A DNA stretch of 34,962 nt from Actinomyces ruminis (GTDB lineage Bacteria > Actinomycetota > Actinomycetes > Actinomycetales > Actinomycetaceae), in assembly GCF_002154335.2 (NCBI RefSeq), contig NZ_MTPX02000037.1:1-34962 (forward strand), written 5' to 3'. Positions within the stretch are counted from its first letter, which is position 1, and each line of letters starts with the position of its first letter. Made by a program: the position numbers and the translations under genes. Positions 24,564 to 34,024 of the stretch are shown one piece after another. Below the pieces are notes generated by a model, which saw only the letters and a list, made by a program, of their open reading frames with translations, had not been told where the DNA came from and ran no database searches.

Positions 24564-26090
24564 GTGTTGCTCGAGCTCCGCGGAATTACCAAGATCTTCG
24601 GATCTCTCGTGGCCAACGACCACATCGACGTCACCGTCGAACCCGGCCAGATCCATGCCCTCCTGGGCGAGAACGGTGCCGGCAAGTCAACGCTGATGAA
24701 CGTCCTGTACGGCCTGTACGATCCTGACGACGGCGAGATCCTCATCGACGGCCAGCCGGTCGCCTTCAAGGGCCCCGGTGATGCCGTCGCCGCCGGCATC
24801 GGCATGGTGCACCAGCACTTCATGCTCGTGCCCGTGTTCACCGTGGCCGAGTCCGTGGCCCTGGGCTACGAGCCGGTCGGCAAGGCCGGCATCATCGACA
24901 CCAAGGCCGCCGCCGCGAAGGTGCGGGAGATCTCCGAACGCTTCGGCTTCGACGTAGACCCGGACGCCTACATCGAGGACCTGCCCGTGGGCGTGCAGCA
25001 GCGGGTCGAGATCATCAAGGCGCTGTCCCGTGACGCCAAGGTGCTCATCCTGGATGAGCCCACTGCCGTGCTCACCCCGCAGGAGACCGACGAGCTGATC
25101 GCCATCATGCGCGACCTTAAGGCCGCCGGCACCTCCATCGTGTTCATCACCCACAAGCTGCGTGAGGTGCGGGAGGTCGCCGACACCATCACCGTCATTC
25201 GCCGCGGTAAGGTGGTCGGCACCGCCGAGCCCACCGCCTCCCAGACGGAGCTCGCCGGCCTCATGGTCGGCCACTCCGTCTCGCTCACGGTGGACAAGGA
25301 CGCCCCGAAACTGGGCGCCGTCGGCCTGGAGCTTGAGAACATCAGCCTGGTCGACGAGGGCAGTACCCTGCTCGACGACGTCAGCCTCCAGGTCCGCTCC
25401 GGCGAGATCGTTGGCGTGGCCGGAGTGCAGGGCAACGGGCAGACCGAGCTTGCCGATGTGCTGCTGGGGCTGCGCGCCCCCACCGTCGGCTCCGTGCGCT
25501 TCGGCGAGCAGGACGTCACCAGTCTAGGAGTACACCAGCGCATCGGCGCCGGCCTCGGCTTCGTCCCCGAGGACCGCTCCACCGACGGCATGGTTGCCGC
25601 GTTCTCCGTGGCCGAGAACATGATCCTGGATCGCTTCGACGACCCCGCCTTCGGTTCGGGCCCGTCCATCAGCCCCACCAAGGTCCGCAGCCACGCCGAG
25701 CAGCTGCGCGACGAGTTCGACGTGCGCGTCACCGACGTCGCCGACCCCATCTCCACCCTGTCGGGTGGCAACCAGCAGAAGGCGATCCTCGCCCGCGAGC
25801 TGTCCCGCCAGCTGAAGGTCCTGGTGGCCTCACAGCCCACCCGGGGGCTCGACGTCGGCTCCATCGAATTCGTCCACAAGCGCATCGTGCAGGAGCGCGA
25901 CAACGACACCGCCGTGTTGATCATCTCCTCCGAGCTGGATGAGATCTACTCCCTGTCAGACCGTATCGCCGTCATGTACCGCGGCCGGATCGTCGGCGTC
26001 GTGCCGCCGGACACACCCCGCGACGTGCTGGGCCTCATGATGGCCGGCGTCCCCCTCGACCAGGCCCGCGCCCAGGAGGAGAACCGATGA
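24564..26090 (+). CDS. nupA: Nucleoside ABC transporter, tandem ATP-binding protein
   Basis: The energising subunit of the importer. Two ATPase halves are fused in 508 residues. The first is complete: Walker [10 protein letters not shown] (35-43), signature-like [11 protein letters not shown], Walker [11 protein letters not shown]. The second has lost key residues: GVQGNGQTE in place of Walker A and [10 protein letters not shown] in place of Walker B, while keeping LSGGNQQK. This split is normal for the sugar/nucleoside tandem type. The start is GTG. It overlaps the first permease by 4 nt. Confidence 0.94.
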   Translation: MLLELRGITKIFGSLVANDHIDVTVEPGQIHALLGENGAGKSTLMNVLYGLYDPDDGEILIDGQPVAFKGPGDAVAAGIGMVHQHFMLVPVFTVAESVALGYEPVGKAGIIDTKAAAAKVREISERFGFDVDPDAYIEDLPVGVQQRVEIIKALSRDAKVLILDEPTAVLTPQETDELIAIMRDLKAAGTSIVFITHKLREVREVADTITVIRRGKVVGTAEPTASQTELAGLMVGHSVSLTVDKDAPKLGAVGLELENISLVDEGSTLLDDVSLQVRSGEIVGVAGVQGNGQTELADVLLGLRAPTVGSVRFGEQDVTSLGVHQRIGAGLGFVPEDRSTDGMVAAFSVAENMILDRFDDPAFGSGPSISPTKVRSHAEQLRDEFDVRVTDVADPISTLSGGNQQKAILARELSRQLKVLVASQPTRGLDVGSIEFVHKRIVQERDNDTAVLIISSELDEIYSLSDRIAVMYRGRIVGVVPPDTPRDVLGLMMAGVPLDQARAQEENR

Positions 26091-27349
26091 GCGAAGCCAC
26101 CCCCGCAGCCCAACGCGCCCAGGCACAGCCGGAACGCCCCGGCATTCTGCGTCAGATCGCCGAATCCAGCGCCCTGATGGGCGTACTCGCCGTCTTTTCC
26201 GCCATGATCGTCGGCTCACTGCTGATCCTGTTCGCCGACGACAACGTGCGCACCACGGCTGGTTACTTGTTCGCCCGCCCCAGTGATTTCTTCGGCGCGG
26301 TCGGCTCATGCCTGGTGGACGCCTACGCGGCCATGCTCCGCGGCGGCATCTTCGACTGGCAGGCCTCCTCGGCCGCGCGCATGTGGCGCCCCATCACCGA
26401 GACCCTCACCGTGGCCACGCCGCTGATCCTGGCGGGTCTGGGCATGGCGGTGGCCTTTAGGGCCGGCCTGTTCAACGTCGGTGGGCAGGGGCAGATCATC
26501 CTCGGCGCCATCGTTGGCGGCTATGTCGGCTTCGCCTGGGACCTGCCCAGCGGGCTGCACATGCTGGTGGCGGTGCTAGGCGCCATCCTCGGCGGCGCCC
26601 TGTGGGGTGCCATTCCCGGCGTGCTGCGCGCCACCACCGGCGCCAGCGAGGTCATCACCACCATCATGCTCAACTCTGTGGGCGGCTACCTGTTGGCCCA
26701 CATGCTGACCACGGCCGCCTTCATCGGTGCGGGCAACGCGAACCCCAAGTCGCTGCCGGTGGCCGCCAGCGCTCAGTACCCCAAGCTGATTGGCGGTCCC
26801 TTCCGCCTGCACTTGGGCTTCATCGTGGCCCTGCTGGCCGCCTTGTTCGTGTGGTGGCTGTTGGAGCGCAGCGAGATCGGCTTCCAGTTCCGCGCCACCG
26901 GCCTGAACCCGCAGGCGGCGCTGACCGCCGGCATCAACGTGTCCCGGATCACCGCCCTGGTCATGGTCGTCTCCGGTGCCCTGTGCGGGCTGGCCGCGAC
27001 CGCCCCGGTGCTCGGCACCCAGCATTACTTGACCGGCTCGGTGGCCGGAAGCATCGGCTTCGATGCCATGACCGTGGCCCTGCTGGGGCGTTCCACCCCG
27101 CAGGGCACCGTACTGGCCGGGCTGCTGTTCGGGGCCCTGACCGCCGGCGGCACCACCATGCAGGCCGCCACCGGCACCCCGATCGACATCGTGCTGGTGT
27201 TGCAGTCCATGATCGTCCTATTCATCGCGGCCCCGCCGCTGGTGCGGGCCATCTACCACCTGCCCGCACCCGGTTCCTGGCGGCGCCGCCGCCGCGAGGT
27301 CGTCGACGCCGTCGCCGCCCCGGCCGCCGCCGAAAAGAAGGAGGCCTGA
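26087..27349 (+). CDS. nupB: Nucleoside ABC transporter permease 1
   Basis: A BPD_transp_2-family permease of 420 residues with many membrane helices. The conserved cytoplasmic loop is GATTGASEVITTIMLNSVGGYL (written here as ATTGASEVITTIMLNS) and the core has GLGMAVAFRAGLFNVGGQGQ. Starts by ATGA overlap with the ATPase gene and ends 3 nt before the second permease. The C-terminal tail is basic then Ala-rich. Forms the channel with permease 2. Confidence 0.93.
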   Translation: MSEATPAAQRAQAQPERPGILRQIAESSALMGVLAVFSAMIVGSLLILFADDNVRTTAGYLFARPSDFFGAVGSCLVDAYAAMLRGGIFDWQASSAARMWRPITETLTVATPLILAGLGMAVAFRAGLFNVGGQGQIILGAIVGGYVGFAWDLPSGLHMLVAVLGAILGGALWGAIPGVLRATTGASEVITTIMLNSVGGYLLAHMLTTAAFIGAGNANPKSLPVAASAQYPKLIGGPFRLHLGFIVALLAALFVWWLLERSEIGFQFRATGLNPQAALTAGINVSRITALVMVVSGALCGLAATAPVLGTQHYLTGSVAGSIGFDAMTVALLGRSTPQGTVLAGLLFGALTAGGTTMQAATGTPIDIVLVLQSMIVLFIAAPPLVRAIYHLPAPGSWRRRRREVVDAVAAPAAAEKKEA

Positions 27350-27352
27350 GCC

Positions 27353-28645
27353 ATGACCGCCTCACCCACCGCCGCGCCGACCCGCGACGCCCGCCCGGAA
27401 GCGGAGCCGGCCGCCGTCGTCGAGCCGATCGCCTACAAGCTGCCGATCACCGGCGCCGTCGTAGTCATCCTGGAACTGTTGATGGGCCTGGTCAGCCACG
27501 GCGACACCCGTTTCCAGCTGGCGACCAAGGCCGACTTCCTGCAGATTCCTGTGCTCACCCTCGGTTCCCGTCCCGTGATCGTGGTGATGGTGCTGCTGGC
27601 CGCGGCGGTCACCGCCTACATGTGGGTGCGCGCCGTGTACCGTGCCCCGATCCCCACCTGGGCGGGGCTGGTGCTGGGAGCCAGCTTCATCATCACCTTC
27701 CTCACGTGGTCCGGCGCCGGGCGCTCCACCGTCATCCCGCTGGTGACGATCCTGTCCTCCACCCTCGCCCTATCCGTGCCGCTGGTATTCGGCGGGCTCG
27801 CCGGCGTGGTGGGGGAGCGCTCGGGCACCATCAACATCGCCATTGAGGGGCAGCTGCTGGGCGGCGCCTTCCTCGGCGCGGTGGTCGCCTCCATAACCGG
27901 CTCCGCCTGGGCCGGTATGGTCGTCGCCCCCTTCGCCGGCATTCTGGTGGCCCTACTGCTGGCGCTGTTCGGCCTGAAGTACCGGGTCAACCAGATCGTC
28001 GTCGGCGTGGTGCTGAACGTATTCGTCTCCGGCCTGACCAGCTTCCTGTTCTCCACCGTGCTCAGCGACAACCCCACGCGGCTTAACGCCTCCATGCGCC
28101 TGCCTACCCTGCCGATTCCGGTGCTCTCCCAAATCCCGGTCATCGGTCCGGTGCTGTTCCGGCAGACGATCCTGGTGTACATGATGTACGCGGCCGTGGC
28201 GGTGCTGTCCTTCATGCTGTTCCGCTCCCGCTGGGGCCTGCGCATGCGCGCCTGCGGCGAGCACCCGCGGGCCGCGGACACCGTCGGCATCAACGTCATG
28301 CGCACCCGCGTGAACAACCTGATGCTGGGCGGCGCGCTGGCGGGGCTGGGCGGCGCCTTCTTCACCATCGGCTCCGGCCTGGCCTTCACCAAGGACATGT
28401 CGTCGGGCAACGGTTACATCGCCCTGGCCGCCATGATCCTGGGTGCCTGGAACCCCATCGGCACCCTGTACGCCGCGCTCCTGTTCGGCTTCGCCACCGC
28501 GGTGGGGCAGACGCTGTCCGTCATCGGCTCCCCGATCCCGGCGAACATCATCTTGATGATCCCCTACATCGTGACCGTCTTCGCCGTCGCCGGCTTCGTG
28601 GGGCGCGTGCGCGCCCCTGCCGCCGAGGGGGTGCCGTATCCGTGA
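27353..28645 (+). CDS. nupC: Nucleoside ABC transporter permease 2
   Basis: Second BPD_transp_2-family permease, 430 residues, with multiple helices, the ERSGTINIAIEGQLLGGAF core and the LKYRVNQIVVGVVLNVFVSGL loop, then EHPRAADTVGINVMRTR, typical of this family. A 40-residue Ala/Pro-rich N-terminal stretch precedes the first helix. It overlaps cdd by 4 nt (GTGA), so uptake and catabolism are coupled. Confidence 0.93.
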   Translation: MTASPTAAPTRDARPEAEPAAVVEPIAYKLPITGAVVVILELLMGLVSHGDTRFQLATKADFLQIPVLTLGSRPVIVVMVLLAAAVTAYMWVRAVYRAPIPTWAGLVLGASFIITFLTWSGAGRSTVIPLVTILSSTLALSVPLVFGGLAGVVGERSGTINIAIEGQLLGGAFLGAVVASITGSAWAGMVVAPFAGILVALLLALFGLKYRVNQIVVGVVLNVFVSGLTSFLFSTVLSDNPTRLNASMRLPTLPIPVLSQIPVIGPVLFRQTILVYMMYAAVAVLSFMLFRSRWGLRMRACGEHPRAADTVGINVMRTRVNNLMLGGALAGLGGAFFTIGSGLAFTKDMSSGNGYIALAAMILGAWNPIGTLYAALLFGFATAVGQTLSVIGSPIPANIILMIPYIVTVFAVAGFVGRVRAPAAEGVPYP

Positions 28646-29142
28646 TCGGTGCCGATAGCCGCCCGGCCGCGCCCGTCCGGGCCGCTTCCGACCCCGCCGC
28701 TGCGGTCGTCGATGCGGACACCTGGGCGCGGTTGCGGGCGTTGGCCACCGAAGCCATGAGGTGCGCCTACGCGCCCTACTCCCACTTCCGGGTGGGGGCG
28801 GCCGCCCTGGTCGAGGACGGCCGCCTCGTGTCCGGCTGCAACGTGGAGAACGCCGGCTACGGGGTCACGCTGTGTGCCGAGTGCGGGCTGGTATCCGAAC
28901 TCGTGCGCACCGGCGGCGGCCGCCTGGTCGCCTTCGTGTGCGTCGACGGCGACGGGCAGGACTGCTCCCCGTGTGGTCGCTGCCGCCAGGTCCTCGCCGA
29001 ACACGCGCACCCGCACATGCTGCTGGCCATGCCATCGGGGCTGATGACCATCGATGAAGTGCTTCCCGATCGCTTCACGAATGCTGATATCGCCCGGGTC
29101 ACCGGCGCATCCGCACCCGTACCAGAAGGAGACCGGCCGTGA
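28642..29142 (+). CDS. cdd: Cytidine deaminase
   Basis: Cdd turns cytidine and deoxycytidine into uridine and deoxyuridine. The 166-residue zinc enzyme has the motifs APYSHFRVGAA, NVENAGYG, LCAEC (zinc Cys78, catalytic Glu80) and PCGRCRQ (zinc Cys111 and Cys114). About 25 extra residues at the N-terminus and 20 at the C-terminus lie outside the fold. The start is GTG, overlapping the permease stop; deoA starts inside its stop codon. Confidence 0.95.
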   Translation: MIGADSRPAAPVRAASDPAAAVVDADTWARLRALATEAMRCAYAPYSHFRVGAAALVEDGRLVSGCNVENAGYGVTLCAECGLVSELVRTGGGRLVAFVCVDGDGQDCSPCGRCRQVLAEHAHPHMLLAMPSGLMTIDEVLPDRFTNADIARVTGASAPVPEGDRP

Positions 29143-30501
29143 CCGCATCCGCCAATCCCGCCCCCGCCGCCCCGGCGTCCGGCGTGGAGCCCTTTGACGC
29201 CGTCGACGTGATCGCCGCCAAGCGCGACCGCCAGCGGCTCACCGACGCCCAAATCGACTGGGTGGTCGACGCCTACACCCGCGGCGTCGTGGCCGATGAG
29301 CAGATGAGCGCCCTGGCCATGGCGATCTACCTCAACGGCATGGACCGCGGGGAGATCGCCCGCTGGACCGATGCCATGATCCGCTCCGGGCAGCGCATGG
29401 ACTTCTCCTCCCTGGGGCGCCCCACCGCGGACAAGCACTCCACCGGCGGCGTGGGCGACAAGATCACCCTGCCCCTGGCGCCGCTGGTAGCCGTCTTCGG
29501 CGTCAGCGTTCCGCAGCTGTCCGGCCGCGGTCTGGGGCACACCGGCGGCACCCTAGACAAGCTCGAGTCCATCTCCGGCTGGCGGGCAGCGCTGAGCAAC
29601 GACGAGATCCTGACGATGCTCTCCGCCTCCGGTCCCGGCGCCGTCATCTGCGCCGCCGGCAGCGGGCTGGCCCCCGCCGACAAGAAGCTGTACGCGCTGC
29701 GCGACACCACCGCCACCGTCTCCTGTGTGCCGCTAATCGCCTCCTCCATCATGAGCAAGAAGATCGCCGAGGGCACCGGTGCGCTGGTCCTGGACGTCAA
29801 GGTCGGCTCCGGCGCGTTCATGAAGGAACTCGAACAGGCGCGCGAACTGGCGCAGACCATGGTGGCGCTCGGCACCGACGCGGCGTGGTCACGCGTGCCC
29901 TACTCACCGACATGTCCACTCCGCTGGGGCTCACCGCCGGCAACGCCTGGAGGTGCGTGAAGCCGTCGAGGTGCTGTCCGGTGGGGGACCGACCGACGTC
30001 GTCGACCTGACCGTGGCGTTGGCAAGCGAGATGCTCGACGCCGCCGGACGGCCGGTGGACGAGGCGGAGTTGCGCACCGCCCTGGGCGACGGGCGCGCCA
30101 TGGACGTGTGGCGGGAGATGATCCGCCGGCAGGACGGCGATCCCGATGCCCCCCTGCCCGTAGCGCCGGAGACCGAAACGATCAGTGCCGTCGAGGACGG
30201 CGTGCTCACCCGCCTGGATGCGTTGGGCGTGGGGGTGGCGGCGTGGCGACTGGGCGCCGGGCGCGCCCGCAAGGAGGATCCGGTGCAGGCGGTCGCCGGC
30301 GTGGAGATGCACGCCAAGCCGGGCGACACGGTACGCGCGGGGCAGTCGCTGCTCACGCTGCACACCGCCACCCCGGAGCGCTTCGCCCGCGCTCGCGCCG
30401 CGCTGGAGGACGCGATCGCCGTATGCCCGGCGGACTCGCCCGAGGCGCGCGCCGCCGTGGCCCGCAGCCGCGCCGGCGTGGTCCTGGACCGGATCGTCTG
30501 A
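29139..30501 (+). CDS. deoA: Thymidine (pyrimidine nucleoside) phosphorylase, frame broken twice
   Basis: DeoA splits thymidine or uridine with phosphate to base and (deoxy)ribose-1-phosphate. Motifs are KHSTGGVGDK (phosphate site), SGRGLGHTGGTLDKLESI and KKIAEGTGALVLDVKVGSGAFMK. The frame ends at 29960; single-base losses near 29882 and 29947 explain it. Repaired, the join reads GTDAGVVTRALLTDMSTPLGLTAGNALEVREAVEVL, and the C-terminal domain runs to 30501, about 454 residues. The start is GTG overlapping cdd. No slippery sequence is seen at either site. Confidence 0.94.
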
Positions 30502-30510
30502 AGGCGCGCC

Positions 30511-31308
30511 ATGGACGTCCGCACCCGCACCGCCGCATGCGCGCCCCGGGTAAGCGTGGCGAACTCACGGCTGCGCGTGGGCGGACTCACCGCCGCCGGT
30601 GACGCCATCACCCTCACCCAGTGCGATGCCACCACCTGCGGCGCCACCACCATCCTGGCCGCCCGGCTCCTGCTGGGCCTGCCGCTCGACAAGGAGATTT
30701 CGCTCCCGGACGCCGAGGCGGCCCGCCCCGGCCGTGCGCTGCAGAAAGTCCTGGCCGCCCGCCAACGCGCCCTGCAGCGCGCCATGAACCGGCACGCCCG
30801 CGGTCCCCTCGGCCCGCTGCCGTGGACGCGGCATCTGGGCTCGACTCCTTGGGCGGTGGCCGCGGAGCTGACGCGCGCTCTGCGGCAGGTACGCCCCGAC
30901 GTCGGGGAGAGCGCCGTGACCTGGGTGGGCGACGGCGGCGTCGGCTGGGACGACGTCGTCGCGGAACTGCGCACGCGGCTCGCCGACGGCGTTCCCGCCA
31001 TCCTGCTTACCGGCGGCCCCCTGCTCGGGCGCGCGGACGCCTCCGGACGGGTACAGCGTGCCCTGCACACCGCCTTGTCCGTACCCATCCCGCGGCACTA
31101 CACGCTGGCCGTGCCCTGGCCATTGATCGGCCGCGCCGACCCGGGCCCCGGGCACATCCACCTGTACGAGCCTGCCTCCGGCACGGTGCGCGCGCTGGAC
31201 CTGCTCGCCCCACGTGCGCGAAGCGGGCCGGGCCCCCGCGAGCTGGGCGGCTGGCCCCGTGTGCTTGCCGTGATTGCCCCACCACTAGCCTTGACTGAAG
31301 AGAACTGA
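30511..31308 (+). CDS. Uncharacterised protein with C39-peptidase-like features
   Basis: I do not recognise a named family for this 265-residue protein. Q37 and C43 in [19 protein letters not shown] have the spacing of the oxyanion Gln and catalytic Cys of C39 cysteine peptidases. H196 in PRHYTLAV, followed by [16 protein letters not shown], resembles the His and Asp/Glu-Pro part of that fold. No signal peptide or membrane helix is seen, so it is probably cytosolic. It starts 9 nt after deoA and ends 13 nt before deoC, inside the salvage operon, with no known role in that pathway. Fold and activity are inferred from motif spacing only. Confidence 0.7.
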   Translation: MDVRTRTAACAPRVSVANSRLRVGGLTAAGDAITLTQCDATTCGATTILAARLLLGLPLDKEISLPDAEAARPGRALQKVLAARQRALQRAMNRHARGPLGPLPWTRHLGSTPWAVAAELTRALRQVRPDVGESAVTWVGDGGVGWDDVVAELRTRLADGVPAILLTGGPLLGRADASGRVQRALHTALSVPIPRHYTLAVPWPLIGRADPGPGHIHLYEPASGTVRALDLLAPRARSGPGPRELGGWPRVLAVIAPPLALTEEN

Positions 31309-31321
31309 CGAAAGGAACGCC

Positions 31322-31975
31322 ATGTCCACCCGCGCGGAAGTCGCCTCCATTATCGACCACACCCTGCTCAAGCCGGAGGCCACCGGCGCGCAGGTCGCGG
31401 AGCTGATCGCCCAGGGTGCCGAGCTCGGCACCTACTCGGTGTGCGTCTCGCCCAACCAGCTGCCCGTCGAGGCACCCGTCGGGCTGCATGTGGCCACCGT
31501 CTGCGGGTTCCCCTCAGGCGCACACGCCACCGCCGTCAAGGTCGCCGAGGCCGCCGACTCCGTCGCGAAGGGTGCGGACGAGGTGGACATGGTGGTCAAC
31601 CTCAAGCTCGTCAAGGAGCACGACTACGCCGCGGTCGAGGCGGACATTCGTGCCGTTAAGGAGGCCGTGGGCGGCAAGCTGCTGAAGGTGATCATCGAGT
31701 CGGCCGTGCTCACGGACGACGAGATCGTCGCGGTCTGCCGGGCCGCCGAGGCCGCTGGCGCGGATTACGTGAAGACCTCCACCGGCTTCCACCCCGCCGG
31801 CGGCGCTTCGGTGCACGCCGTGGAGCTCATGCGCGCCACCGTGGGGGACCGCCTGGGCGTGAAGGCGTCCGGAGGCATCCGAACTGCGGCTGATGCACTG
31901 GCCATGATCGAGGCCGGTGCATCCCGGCTGGGCGTATCCGCCACCGTCGCCATCCTCGAAGGCCTGCCCGCCTGA
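31322..31975 (+). CDS. deoC: Deoxyribose-phosphate aldolase
   Basis: DeoC cleaves 2-deoxyribose-5-phosphate to acetaldehyde and glyceraldehyde-3-phosphate, the last step of deoxynucleoside breakdown. The 217-residue class I aldolase has [11 protein letters not shown], Asp89 in [10 protein letters not shown], the Schiff-base Lys151 in DYVKTSTGF and Lys181 in [17 protein letters not shown] lies upstream of the ATG. It ends the salvage operon and is followed by a strong hairpin. Confidence 0.96.
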   Translation: MSTRAEVASIIDHTLLKPEATGAQVAELIAQGAELGTYSVCVSPNQLPVEAPVGLHVATVCGFPSGAHATAVKVAEAADSVAKGADEVDMVVNLKLVKEHDYAAVEADIRAVKEAVGGKLLKVIIESAVLTDDEIVAVCRAAEAAGADYVKTSTGFHPAGGASVHAVELMRATVGDRLGVKASGGIRTAADALAMIEAGASRLGVSATVAILEGLPA

Positions 31976-32017
31976 ACTCGCCGCGACCGGCACTGGTACC
32001 GGCTCCGCCGAACGCTT

Positions 32018-32054
32018 GCGCGGCGTCGCCCACGCCAGGTGGGCGACGCCGCGC
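32018..32054. terminator. Bidirectional 16-bp hairpin between deoC and the phosphohexomutase gene
   Basis: GCGCGGCGTCGCCCAC (32018-32033) and its exact complement (32039-32054) enclose the loop GCCAG. The genes on either side converge, so it probably ends both transcripts. There is no T-run in either direction. Confidence 0.85.
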
Positions 32055-32151
32055 GTCATGTCAACCGGTTTCGGCGTGTCACTGGTGCCGACTTCGGTGC
32101 TGGTGCTTTGCGGGCGTGGGCGCTCAGATGCCTCAGATGTCCAGGACTACC

Positions 32152-33888
32152 TCAGATACCCAGGACGCCGCGCAGGTCGGCCTTGATGTCCTCCAGGCGC
32201 TTGGCGGCGGCGCGGCGCGCCACCTCCACGGGCTCGTCGACGGCGACGGGCATGACCACCTCGCAGTAGCACTTGAGCTTCGGCTCGGTGCCCGAGGGGC
32301 GCACGACCACGCGGTCGTTGGCCGCAGTCTTGAAGATGAGGCCGTCCGTGGCGGGCAGACGCTCCCCGTTTCCGTTGTTGGCTCCGTCCATCAGGTCGAA
32401 GACATCCACCACGGGCGAGCCCGCCAGTGACGCCGGGGCCCCGCCGGCGCGCAGCCGCTCCATGGCGTTGGTGATGAAGTTGCGGTCCTCCACCCGCACG
32501 CTCAGCGGGCTGGTGGCGTACAGGCCGTGCTCACGCGCCAGCCGGTCCAACAGGTCGTCGAGTGTGCGTCCCTGCTGCTTGAGTGTGGAGGCCAGCACCG
32601 CCAGGCGCACGGAGGCGGAGATGCCGTCCTTATCCCGCACCGCGGCCGGGTCCACGCAGTAGCCCAGCGCCTCCTCGTAGCCGAACACCAGGTTGGGTTC
32701 GCGGCTGATCCACTTGAAGCCGGTTAACGTGTTGCGGTGCGCGAGTCCGTGGGCCTGCGCGATCTTGCGCAGCAGACGGGAGGAAACGATGGAGTTGGCC
32801 AGCACGCCGGTGCCGTTGAAGGCCGCCAGCTCGGCGGCCTGCTCGCCCAGCAGGGAGCCGACCTCATCGCCGGTCAGCTGCCGCCAGCCGCCGCAGACGT
32901 GTGCATCGGGGACGGCGGCCGAGCAGCGGTCGGCATCAGGGTCGTTGGCGATGATCAGGTCCGCGCCGACCTCGCGGGCACGCGCAAAGGCCAGGTCCAA
33001 CACGCCGGGCTCCTCCGGGTTGGGGAAGGTGACGGTTGGGAAGTCCGGGTCCGGGTCGAACTGCTCGGGCACCACCACGACGTCGTCGAAACCCGCTCGG
33101 GACAGCACCTCCCGGCAGATCTCCCCGCCCACGCCGTGCATGGCGGTCAGCACAATCTTCAGCGGGGCGACGGCCTGGGTGCGGGCCGCCTTGACCGCCC
33201 GCTGCACGTATTGCTCGACCATGTCCGCGCCGATCGTCTCCCAGCCATCCTCGGGCATGGGCACGGAGGCGAGCGGGCCGACGGCGGCGATCTTCTCCGC
33301 AATACCGGTGTCGTGTGGCGGGACGATCTGTGCGCCTTGACCCGAACCGGTTACCGCGCGCCCACCCAGGTAGACCTTGTAACCGTTGTCCTGCGGTGGG
33401 TTGTGCGAGGCGGTCACCATGACGCCGGCGTCGGCGCCCAGACGGCGCAGAGCGAAGGCGAGGACCGGTGTGGGGCAGTGGGTGTCGAACAGGATGGCGT
33501 GGCCGCCCGCGCCGGTGACGACGGCGGCGGTGTCGCGGGCGAAGCGGGCCGATCCGTGGCGGGCATCGTAGCCGATAACCACGCGGAACCCGTCGCCCAG
33601 CATGTCATGCAGGTAGGCGGACAGTCCGGCGGCGGCGCGAATCACGACGACGCGGTTCATGCGGTTGGGGCCACCGCCCAGGCACCCGCGCAGCCCGGCG
33701 GTGCCGAACTGGAGTGTGCCGGAGAAGGCGTCGGTCAGTGCGGCGGTAGCGCCAGCATCGCCATTACGGTGAGCGGAGAGCAGCTCCGTCAGTTCCCTGC
33801 GGGTGTCGGGGTCCGGATCCTCGGTGATCCAGGCGTTCACGGCGGCGTCGAGTTCATCGGCGGCCGCACGCTGGTGCGCATCTGTCAT
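32152..33888 (-). CDS. Phosphoglucomutase/phosphomannomutase family protein
   Basis: An alpha-D-phosphohexomutase of 578 residues, the length of the PGM2/PMM type. Domains in order: GTAGLRG at the N-terminus, the catalytic serine loop TASHNPPQDNGYK, the Mg loop ANDPDADRCS, the sugar loop GYEEALGY and the phosphate loop RPSGTEPKLKCY near the C-terminus. PGM2-like relatives also act on ribose- and deoxyribose-phosphate, which would link it to deoA/deoC next door; this is inference. The start lacks a ribosome site and may be leaderless, with TACGGT just upstream. Confidence 0.93.
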   Translation of the reverse strand: MTDAHQRAAADELDAAVNAWITEDPDPDTRRELTELLSAHRNGDAGATAALTDAFSGTLQFGTAGLRGCLGGGPNRMNRVVVIRAAAGLSAYLHDMLGDGFRVVIGYDARHGSARFARDTAAVVTGAGGHAILFDTHCPTPVLAFALRRLGADAGVMVTASHNPPQDNGYKVYLGGRAVTGSGQGAQIVPPHDTGIAEKIAAVGPLASVPMPEDGWETIGADMVEQYVQRAVKAARTQAVAPLKIVLTAMHGVGGEICREVLSRAGFDDVVVVPEQFDPDPDFPTVTFPNPEEPGVLDLAFARAREVGADLIIANDPDADRCSAAVPDAHVCGGWRQLTGDEVGSLLGEQAAELAAFNGTGVLANSIVSSRLLRKIAQAHGLAHRNTLTGFKWISREPNLVFGYEEALGYCVDPAAVRDKDGISASVRLAVLASTLKQQGRTLDDLLDRLAREHGLYATSPLSVRVEDRNFITNAMERLRAGGAPASLAGSPVVDVFDLMDGANNGNGERLPATDGLIFKTAANDRVVVRPSGTEPKLKCYCEVVMPVAVDEPVEVARRAAAKRLEDIKADLRGVLGI

Positions 33889-34024
33889 GGGGCGACCGTA
33901 CCGTGTTGGCGTCTGCGCAGGCCCCGCCAGTGACCGCTGTCATGGGTGGTGGTGAGCACATCGGACGCACAGGAACCAGACTCGCCCTGTGTGCTGCCGC
34001 GGCCTCCGGGTGGGATGCTGGATC
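33889..34024. promoter_or_regulatory. Divergent intergenic region
   Basis: This gap must hold promoters for the phosphohexomutase and LOG-family genes. TACGGT on the minus strand near 33899 is a possible -10 element. I see nothing else. Confidence 0.3.

Noticed and set aside
29139..30501. Programmed ribosomal frameshifting in deoA and the other broken genes
   Set aside because: No slippery heptamer or downstream pseudoknot is seen at the sites, and eleven sites in unrelated genes cannot all be programmed.
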